Below, in pieces: positions 45,881-52,249 of a DNA stretch of 61,790 bases. This stretch comes from Brassicibacter mesophilus (lineage in GTDB: Bacteria > Bacillota > Clostridia > Tissierellales > Proteiniboraceae): positions 1 through 61,790 of the forward strand of contig NZ_JBNPXI010000025.1 in assembly GCF_050433385.1 (NCBI RefSeq), in the 5' to 3' direction. The position numbers were made by a program, and so were the translations under genes. Within the stretch, counting starts at the first letter, position 1, and each line of letters opens with the position of its first letter. The notes under the pieces were generated by a model. The model did not search any database, was not told where the DNA came from, and saw nothing but the letters and a program-made list of their open reading frames with translations.

Positions 45881-46424
45881 CTATACCACCCTCTTCTTCT
45901 ATATGTTTCAATAAAGCTTTTCTAGCTCTTTCTGCTCTTTTTCTAATATTTGCCTTAGATATGTCCAATATATCTGCTATTTCTTCGTCTGTATACCCAT
46001 GAGCATACTTCATCATCAATATATTAGAATAATTTGGTGGCAGTTTTAGTATCTTTTTTATTAAATTGCTATCTTCATAACCTTCAAGTAATCTCTCTTC
46101 AGAGGCTAGAGCCTTGTTTGAAAAGTTACTTGTCTCTTCTAGTAATACTATATTCTCCTTTTTTCTTTTATTGTACATATCTATTGAAATATTCTTTACT
46201 ATAATAACTAAAAACCCTTTAGTTTTGTGACACTTTATTTCTTTTATTTTTTCTAAATGATCAATTAATTTTATAAAAGCCTTATGTACTGCATCTTCTG
46301 CTAAGTGTTCATCTTTTAAAATACTATTAGCTACATAGAACATAGTATGTCTATATTCTTCGTACAGATGTTCGAACTTTGTTTTTTCAGACTCTTCCGC
46401 TATTAGATTTAAGTATATTAACAT
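45873..46424 (-). CDS. ECF-type RNA polymerase sigma factor
   Basis: About 183 residues. Sigma-70 region 2 at about 17-85 (HLYEEYRHTMFYVANSILKDEHLAEDAVHKAFIKLIDH) and region 4 at about 125-175 (LPPNYSNILMMKYAHGYTDEEIADILDISKANIRKRAERARKAL), with no region 1.1 or 3. GGGGTGATT right before ATG 46424 sets the start; the upstream frame to 46481 is not needed. It leads the operon of partner protein, two secreted proteins, ABC permease and ATPase, which are probably its own targets. Confidence 0.9.
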   Translation of the reverse strand: MLIYLNLIAEESEKTKFEHLYEEYRHTMFYVANSILKDEHLAEDAVHKAFIKLIDHLEKIKEIKCHKTKGFLVIIVKNISIDMYNKRKKENIVLLEETSNFSNKALASEERLLEGYEDSNLIKKILKLPPNYSNILMMKYAHGYTDEEIADILDISKANIRKRAERARKALLKHIEEEGGIDG

Positions 46425-46479
46425 ATAATCACCCCAGTTGTCTTTTTTTGAACGAGACAATTGTTCTGTTAATATGAAC

Positions 46480-46508
46480 ATTTTACCACATAATTCATTA
46501 TCTGTTAA
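46480..46508 (-). promoter_or_regulatory. Promoter of the sigma-factor operon
   Basis: On the minus strand TTAACA (46508-46503), 17 bases, TAAAAT (46485-46480), about 55 bases before the sigma start. Looks like a housekeeping promoter. An ECF-type self-regulated promoter was not identified. Confidence 0.5.
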
Positions 46509-46530
46509 TCGGTAGACTTCTTGCTTGAAG

Positions 46531-46584
46531 CAATAACCCCGTCAGACTGTGTAGTAATTATCACACAGTCTGACGGGGTTATTG
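46531..46584. repeat. Perfect 22-bp-stem hairpin
   Basis: Arms 46531-46552 and 46563-46584 pair without mismatch around a 10-base loop. There is no T-run on either strand, yet it lies 12 bases past the uvrA2 stop and about 23 bases upstream of the sigma -35. It probably blocks read-through from uvrA2. It shares AATAAC/GTTATT ends with the hairpin at 119-165 and GTCAGACT with that at 37955-37993. Confidence 0.75.
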
Positions 46585-46595
46585 CAGTCATGGTT

Positions 46596-49469
46596 TTACA
46601 GAACCTGCTTCAAAAACTGTCCGGTCACAGATTCTTTAACTTCTTTTACCTGCTCTGGTGTTCCTTTCGCTACCACATACCCTCCATTTTTTCCTCCTTC
46701 AGGCCCAAGATCAATAATATAATCTGCTGCTTTAAGTACCTCCAAATTATGTTCTATAACAAGTAAAGTATGACCCTTTTCTATAAGTAGATTCAAGCAA
46801 CTTAACAGCTTTTTAATATCTGAAATATGAAGTCCTGTAGTAGGCTCATCTAATATATAAAGATTACTTGTCCCTCTCTTTATCTTTCCTAGTTCAGAAG
46901 CTAGCTTGATTCTCTGAGCTTCTCCACCTGACAGGGTTGTTGATGGCTGACCTAATTTGAGATATCCTAATCCTAATTGATTCATAATGTTAAGCTTATG
47001 ATATATATTTTTCTTATCCTTAAAGAATTCTGCGGCTTCTTCAACACTCATATCAAGCACTTCATATATGTTTTTCCCATTATATCTAACATCTAGTATA
47101 TCTTTTTTATATCGTTGCCCTTTACATATCGGGCATACAGTTTCGACATCAGGCATAAACTGTAGCTTTGTAACTATCCTTCCATCTCCTTTACAATGTT
47201 CACATCTACCGCTGTTTTTACTGTTAAAGCTAAAATTCGCGATAGTATAACCATTTTCTATAGATTCATCAGTTTCAGTAAATAACCGCCTTATGCTGTC
47301 GAATAATCCTACATATGTTGCTGGATTCGATCTACTGCTTTTTCCAATAGGAGATTGGTCTATATTTATAATACCATTTATATGTTCATATCCTTCTAAA
47401 CTTCTGTGTTCTCCTGGAATAATTCTTGGGTCTGATAAACTCTTAAGTTTCTTATATAAGATTTCATTGACCAAACTACTCTTTCCTGAGCCTGAAACCC
47501 CCGATATACACACAAGAATACCTAGTGGGATTTCTACATCAATGTCTTTTAAGTTGTTCTCTTTAGCTCCTAAAATAGTCAGTTTATTGCCATTATACTT
47601 GCGTCTTTCTTTAGGAACAACTATCATATCTTTTCCACAAAGATATCTTCCAGTTATAGAATGCTTAGCTTTCTTTATCTTATCAATACTTCCTGTTGCT
47701 ACAATCTCTCCACCATGTATGCCAGGTCCTGGACCAATCTCAACTATATTATCAGCATTTTCTATTGTTTCCATATCATGCTCAACTACAATGACTGTAT
47801 TCCCTATATCTCTGAGCTGATTTAGTATTTTTATTACTTTTTTGCTATCTCTGGCATGAAGACCTACGCTTGGCTCGTCAAGTATATATATCATACCCAT
47901 AAGTCCTGAACTAATTTGTGAAGCTAATCTTATTCTTTGCGCTTCTCCACCAGAAATTGTATCTGCTCTCCTTCCTAGAGAAAGGTAATCTAGACCAATC
48001 TCTATAAGCAATAATAACCTCTTTTTTATCTCCTGGATTATTGGTTCAGCTATATGTTTTTTATTAGGTGGGAATGTTAAATTCTCCATAAAATCATATA
48101 ATTCTGTTAACTGCATCCAGCATAATTTATGTATATTCTTATCATTGATAAGAACACTGAATCTTTGTTTCTTTAGTTTTTTACCTCCACAGTCTGGACA
48201 AGTATACTCTACCATCTTGTTTTTAAACCATTCAAGAACTGCTTCATTTACTTTATCCTTCCTTATTGTTTCCCTATACCAGTGTTCTGTCTGATTTACG
48301 AATCCACTGAATTGAATTGTTCTGCCAATAATCCAGTGTCTCTTGTTAGAATTAGGTGGTGATTCTATAGTAATCTTTTCACCTTTTGTTCCATAAAATA
48401 ATATATCTTTGATATCATCAGGAAGTTGATTAAAAGGTGTATCTAAGCTAAATTTATAATGTTTAGCAATATTATACATAATTAAATGCTTGTATGTTAT
48501 TTCCCCTCGGCTGTTATATACACTTGGATCAAATGCTCCTTCATTAATGCTTTTCTCATGATTAATAATCATTAGCCTTGGATCTGCCTTTTTGGAAGTT
48601 CCTATCCCTCCACAAGTTCTACAAGAGCTAGACATATTATTAAATGCAAAATAATGTGATTCAATGTTTGCCATGGTAATATGGTGTTCTTTACACCCAA
48701 AGCTGCTATAGAATTTGTCTTTCACTTGTTTCGACACATCTTCTGAAATAATCTCTGCAATAAGAACATGTTCTCCAATTACCGCTAATGCAGTTTCTAA
48801 AGAGTTAGTTATGCTCTTCTCAATATTTTTCTTTACCTCAAATCTATCAATGACTATTTTAATATCGTGATCACAATATTCATCTATATCAATTTCTTCA
48901 CTTATATCAATCCTCTTACCATCTATAACCAGATTACTATACCCCTTCTGTCTTATCTCATCAAAAAGAAATTCATAGGTTTCTCCATACAACTTACATA
49001 CAGGTGTTAAAAATTCAATCTTCGTTCCTGCTGGTAATGACAATACAGCTTCAATTATTTGCCCAGATGTCTTAATGTCAAATTTTTCGTCACAATACGG
49101 GCACTTAACTGTTCCAACAGTAGCATATAGTAACCTCATATAATCATAAATGTCTGTCATAGTTCCAACTGTTGATCTTGGATTAACAAGTCCTCTTTTT
49201 TGTTCTATAGCTATTACTGGAGATAAGCCAAATACAAAATCTACGTCTGGTTTCTTAAGCTGTGAAATCCTGTTTCGTGAAAACGTAGGTAATGAATCAA
49301 GAAATCTTCTCTGGCCCTCTCCATAAATAACATCAAAGGCAAGTGAAGATTTACCAGATCCACTTACACCTGTTATAACAGTAATCTTGTCTCTAGGAAT
49401 ATTTACACTAATATTCTTAAGGTTGTTCTGTCTTGCGCCCTTTATCTCAATATCCTTTTTTCCTAACAC
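46596..49469 (-). CDS. UvrA2-type excinuclease A-like ABC ATPase
   Basis: About 957 residues with two ABC domains: Walker A GVSGSGKSS twice, signatures TISGGEAQRIRLASQ and TLSGGEAQRIKLASE, Walker B YILDEPSVGLHARD and YILDEPTTGLHISD. It is clearly divergent from the housekeeping UvrA at 52250. The first zinc module has Cys-x2-His (GCKEHHI) where UvrA has Cys-x2-Cys, paired with SCRTCGG; the second module (CEHCKGDG ... CPICKGQR) is intact. UvrA2 proteins are tied to DNA-damaging drug tolerance (for example DrrC of Streptomyces). GTG 49469 has AAAGGGAG upstream and is preferred over the TTG at 49490. It lies 33 bases behind the AraC-nucleotidyltransferase gene. Confidence 0.88.
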   Translation of the reverse strand: MLGKKDIEIKGARQNNLKNISVNIPRDKITVITGVSGSGKSSLAFDVIYGEGQRRFLDSLPTFSRNRISQLKKPDVDFVFGLSPVIAIEQKRGLVNPRSTVGTMTDIYDYMRLLYATVGTVKCPYCDEKFDIKTSGQIIEAVLSLPAGTKIEFLTPVCKLYGETYEFLFDEIRQKGYSNLVIDGKRIDISEEIDIDEYCDHDIKIVIDRFEVKKNIEKSITNSLETALAVIGEHVLIAEIISEDVSKQVKDKFYSSFGCKEHHITMANIESHYFAFNNMSSSCRTCGGIGTSKKADPRLMIINHEKSINEGAFDPSVYNSRGEITYKHLIMYNIAKHYKFSLDTPFNQLPDDIKDILFYGTKGEKITIESPPNSNKRHWIIGRTIQFSGFVNQTEHWYRETIRKDKVNEAVLEWFKNKMVEYTCPDCGGKKLKKQRFSVLINDKNIHKLCWMQLTELYDFMENLTFPPNKKHIAEPIIQEIKKRLLLLIEIGLDYLSLGRRADTISGGEAQRIRLASQISSGLMGMIYILDEPSVGLHARDSKKVIKILNQLRDIGNTVIVVEHDMETIENADNIVEIGPGPGIHGGEIVATGSIDKIKKAKHSITGRYLCGKDMIVVPKERRKYNGNKLTILGAKENNLKDIDVEIPLGILVCISGVSGSGKSSLVNEILYKKLKSLSDPRIIPGEHRSLEGYEHINGIINIDQSPIGKSSRSNPATYVGLFDSIRRLFTETDESIENGYTIANFSFNSKNSGRCEHCKGDGRIVTKLQFMPDVETVCPICKGQRYKKDILDVRYNGKNIYEVLDMSVEEAAEFFKDKKNIYHKLNIMNQLGLGYLKLGQPSTTLSGGEAQRIKLASELGKIKRGTSNLYILDEPTTGLHISDIKKLLSCLNLLIEKGHTLLVIEHNLEVLKAADYIIDLGPEGGKNGGYVVAKGTPEQVKEVKESVTGQFLKQVL

Positions 49470-49502
49470 TAAACCACTCCCTTTCAACAACTAAAGATAT
49501 TT

Positions 49503-50807
49503 CTATATGAATACATCAATATCCATGTCGCTCTTAAAATAAGCTGGTTCATATACAATAGTATTAGTCTTATTGGTAATATGTGTTTCTGAGATATCTT
49601 TTACAAGAATCCCCTCTTCACAAAGCCATTCACATATCTCGCAAATAACATTGGAGCATATAGTATTATTAAAATCTTGTACAATTGTTGAAAATGCTTT
49701 CATCTCATTTGCCTTATCAAAATAATCTAGAATAGGCTTGCATATAAGATTAATATGTTGTCTTAAATAGTCATAAATCATATCAATAGCTTGAGATATA
49801 TTTATACTATTTTTTCTCTCGTCCATCAGTCTAATATATAGTTTTTCAATAATTGGATTATTATACTTTAAAGCCTGTAAAATAACCTCTCTTGAAGGAA
49901 TATTGTTATTTAATAAAACCTCTATTGCAGCTATGTATTTTAGCGCTTCAGTTATCCATAAATAGGAGTATCGAACATCACTTTTAACCTTCAGCCACTT
50001 TTCTGCCTTATATAATCTCCAAAGAACCCATTCTGTTTTTTCCATTAAAGCATAGGACTTATCTCTTTCACCTATTTCGCTCGTGTCACAAATGCTCTCA
50101 AACAGTTCCTTTAGTGATTCATCCTTACAATAAACCAATGTTCCTAATGAGTAATAAGAATGTGTTACTGAAGCCTGAGAATTTTTTCCGATGATTCTTC
50201 TAAATTCAGTTCTAGTCATTACATGACCATTTATATATATATTATCTTCCAAAAGGCATAATTCAGACCTAAGCTTACAGTTGTCATTAACGATAATAGT
50301 CATATCTATATCAGATTTTTCCCACACCTGATCATAAGAAAGACTTCCCATTATAATCACTGCAAGGACATTAACATCACTTTTTAATCTTTCACATAAG
50401 GTTTCAACCGCCCTCATATATCGTTTTTGCAAGTCACTATCGGCAAAACTAACTTTCCAGAAATCAGCAGGTATCGCATGTGTATTCAGCTTTCTATAAT
50501 CATTAGGAGTAATATCAAATATTCTCTTGAATGCTCTTGAAAATGTTTCATGAGAGTTAAACCCATAATCTAATGCTATATCTACTATGTTCTTATCTGT
50601 TTCAATTATTTCCCACGCTGCTACAGATAATTTTCTCTTTCGTATATAATCTGTAACAGGTATCCCTATTATGGATTGAAATATCCTATGAAAATGATGT
50701 GTAGAGTAAAAACACAATGCAGATAACTCTTCAAGCGAAATATTCTCCTTTACATGTTCTTCAATATAATTCAGAGCTTTCTGCAGATTATTATAATAAT
50801 TAGACAT
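49503..50807 (-). CDS. AraC-type HTH fused to nucleotidyltransferase domain
   Basis: A 434-residue fusion. Residues about 5-105 are a complete AraC double HTH (STHHFHRIFQSIIG; FNSHETFSRAFKRIFDITPNDYRK). From about 140 a polymerase-beta-like nucleotidyltransferase follows with the GS motif Gly154-Ser155 and the Asp166-x-Asp168 metal site (SDIDMTIIV). A helical C-terminal part (about 250-430) resembles that of aminoglycoside nucleotidyltransferases or HEPN partners. It could sense a drug or nucleotide through an enzyme-derived domain, or both modify and regulate. Co-directional with uvrA2 at 33 bases, so an operon is likely. Confidence 0.8.
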   Translation of the reverse strand: MSNYYNNLQKALNYIEEHVKENISLEELSALCFYSTHHFHRIFQSIIGIPVTDYIRKRKLSVAAWEIIETDKNIVDIALDYGFNSHETFSRAFKRIFDITPNDYRKLNTHAIPADFWKVSFADSDLQKRYMRAVETLCERLKSDVNVLAVIIMGSLSYDQVWEKSDIDMTIIVNDNCKLRSELCLLEDNIYINGHVMTRTEFRRIIGKNSQASVTHSYYSLGTLVYCKDESLKELFESICDTSEIGERDKSYALMEKTEWVLWRLYKAEKWLKVKSDVRYSYLWITEALKYIAAIEVLLNNNIPSREVILQALKYNNPIIEKLYIRLMDERKNSINISQAIDMIYDYLRQHINLICKPILDYFDKANEMKAFSTIVQDFNNTICSNVICEICEWLCEEGILVKDISETHITNKTNTIVYEPAYFKSDMDIDVFI

Positions 50808-50831
50808 ATTTCATCACCAACCTTTGAAAAT

Positions 50832-50875
50832 ATTATAGCATATAGATGTTTTCTTTTCTTGACATCATTTGATGT
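50832..50875 (-). promoter_or_regulatory. Promoter/operator region of the AraC-nucleotidyltransferase gene
   Basis: TATAAT (minus strand, 50837-50832) lies 25 bases before the start; its -35 is weak. Just upstream is the palindrome ACATCA-TT-TGATGT (50862-50875), a plausible activator or operator site. The rest of 50808-51015 shows nothing further. Confidence 0.4.
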
Positions 50876-51015
50876 ATTGTAAACACTGATAAATGCTATG
50901 ATTGAGCACTTATTGATATAGTATTTGATTTTTGATTATCTCCTCATTCAACTAAATAAAGCATAATCTATTGTACTTATATAAGCTATAATACTAAGAT
51001 TCTTTTAATATAAAA

Positions 51016-51053
51016 AAATCCACACCAATCAGCTTCTAGATTGACGTAGATTT
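51016..51053 (-). terminator. Strand-specific terminator
   Basis: Arms 51016-51030 and 51039-51053 form a 15-bp stem only in minus-strand RNA, where three U-G wobbles replace what would be A-C clashes on the plus strand; T-run follows on the minus strand. It ends the 51077-51619 gene. Confidence 0.75.
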
Positions 51054-51076
51054 TTTTTATTAATTACGTTATTGAT

Positions 51077-51619
51077 CTAATATGTTATTATCATTCCTCT
51101 GACTTTCTTATTTTTATCTAATATCAGCCCTATATCATCTCCACATTTTAAATCGGAAAATTCAATGTTCATTTTCTTATCATTTCTTTGAAGTAATATT
51201 ACAGCATCTTCATTTAATTCAAGTAGTGGAGTAACTTCTATGCTATTGTCATCAAAGTGTTGTTCGATCTCTATCTTTCTGTTATCATAATCAATCTCTG
51301 TTATCATACCATACACAAATAGCTCTCCGGCTAAATAATCGCATTCAGGAAAATCAATATATTTCTTGACTAGCACTGTTTTGGTTTTGTTATCCCACTT
51401 TACATCACAATTTATTCCTTCCGCTACAGTCCTAATAGGTACGAATACTCTATTCCCAAAAATAAAAGGCTCTGCATCAGATTCTATAGTCTTTTCACCA
51501 ACTTGAATCTTGATACTATTATAAAGTACTTCTATTTTTTTATAATACCCTTGAGCTAGTACTACGCTCGACAGTAAGACAAATAAAATTAAGGTTGACA
51601 TCATTACTTTTCTTCTCAT
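51077..51619 (-). CDS. Exported copper-amine-oxidase-like stalk-domain protein
   Basis: About 180 residues. Signal peptide 1-23 (MRRKVMMSTLILFVLLSSVV). One Cu_amine_oxidN1/stalk domain spans about 32-95 (IKIQVGEKTIESDAEPFIFGNRVFVPIRTVAEGIN...KTKTVLV), a module common on clostridial surfaces. A small C-terminal beta domain follows (GMITEIDYDNRKIEIEQHF). No enzyme motif is seen; a structural or wall-associated role is likely. GGGGGTAAAG before ATG 51619 sets the start; the frame extends to 51679 without support. Confidence 0.72.
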   Translation of the reverse strand: MRRKVMMSTLILFVLLSSVVLAQGYYKKIEVLYNSIKIQVGEKTIESDAEPFIFGNRVFVPIRTVAEGINCDVKWDNKTKTVLVKKYIDFPECDYLAGELFVYGMITEIDYDNRKIEIEQHFDDNSIEVTPLLELNEDAVILLQRNDKKMNIEFSDLKCGDDIGLILDKNKKVRGMIITY

Positions 51620-51802
51620 CTCTTTACCCCCTAAGCTTTCTTTACTAAGATTATTGACTGAAAATAAGTTTGTATACATTTGAATTTAGAACCATATTAT
51701 AGTAGAATAATAGTAAATACTTTTAAGAAAGGTGGGTTTTTAAAATGAGAGTCAGATCTACATTCGCAAATCACAGTAAAATTTTACAGGGGGTATTTTG
51801 CA

Positions 51803-52072
51803 TTGAGTTACAGGAACGCAGCAGAAATATTGCCAGCCCACCTATTGAAAGAGGTTCAAAAATATATTGAAGGTGGATTAATTTATATTCCTAAACAGAG
51901 TAATAAGATAGGATGGGGATATATAAGTGGAACAAGGCATTTACTAGATAAAAGAAATAATAGGATTTTAAAGCTTTATAAAGATGGTTCTTCTATCAAT
52001 GAACTCGCTCAAGCGTTTTATCTTAGTGAAGAAACTATTAAAAAAATAGTATATGGAAAAAAAGAAGGTTAG
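51803..52072 (+). CDS. CD3324-like HTH (Mor-type) DNA-binding protein
   Basis: An 89-residue protein. It begins MSYRNAAEILPAHLLKEVQKYIEG and ends with a helix-turn-helix (INELAQAFYLSEETIKKIVY), matching the small CD3324/Mor-activator-like proteins of Clostridia. The middle (IYIPKQSNKIGWGYISGTRHLLDKRNNRI) is the conserved signature. The start is a TTG with AGGGGG nine bases upstream. A regulator of an unknown target; no gene follows on its strand. Confidence 0.8.
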   Translation: MSYRNAAEILPAHLLKEVQKYIEGGLIYIPKQSNKIGWGYISGTRHLLDKRNNRILKLYKDGSSINELAQAFYLSEETIKKIVYGKKEG

Positions 52073-52211
52073 CAATAAGTTGAGAATAATTAAAATCATT
52101 CTTTTCCTATAATCCTAGTTGCCTGTATGAGATAATATAATTGACCGGTCAGACTAGTAGGAAAGGGGATAATAGATTTGAAAATAAAAGGGTGGTTCAC
52201 TAATTAGAACC
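52073..52211 (+). promoter_or_regulatory. Promoter/operator-like strip without a gene
   Basis: Contains the 10-bp palindrome TGACCGGTCA (52142-52151), typical of TetR-family operators, then AAAGGGG and a TTG start with only nine codons (MKIKGWFTN, stop) before a terminator. It looks like the 5' end of a gene that has been lost. Confidence 0.35.
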
Positions 52212-52244
52212 AAAAAGGCAGTGGATGGATTCCACTGCCTTTTT
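52212..52244. terminator. Bidirectional terminator
   Basis: 14-bp perfect stem (52212-52225 with 52231-52244), A5 on one side and T5 on the other, so it stops both the plus-strand CD3324-type transcript and uvrA on the minus strand. Confidence 0.9.
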
Positions 52245-52249
52245 ATATT

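Noticed and set aside
46450..46480. GAAC/GTTC half-sites near the sigma-operon promoter as an SOS box
   Set aside because: Half-sites are nine bases apart instead of four, so they do not form a LexA site.
51745..51870. 41-codon frame with AAGGTGGG upstream, overlapping the CD3324-type gene in another frame
   Set aside because: No recognisable product; the in-frame TTG gene at 51803 has its own ribosome site and clear family resemblance. A leader peptide cannot be excluded.
52189..52244. AAAGGGTGGTTC followed by a terminator, resembling a T-box leader
   Set aside because: Only the first bases of the T-box consensus match (no ACCGCG), no specifier stem is seen, and no gene follows on that strand.
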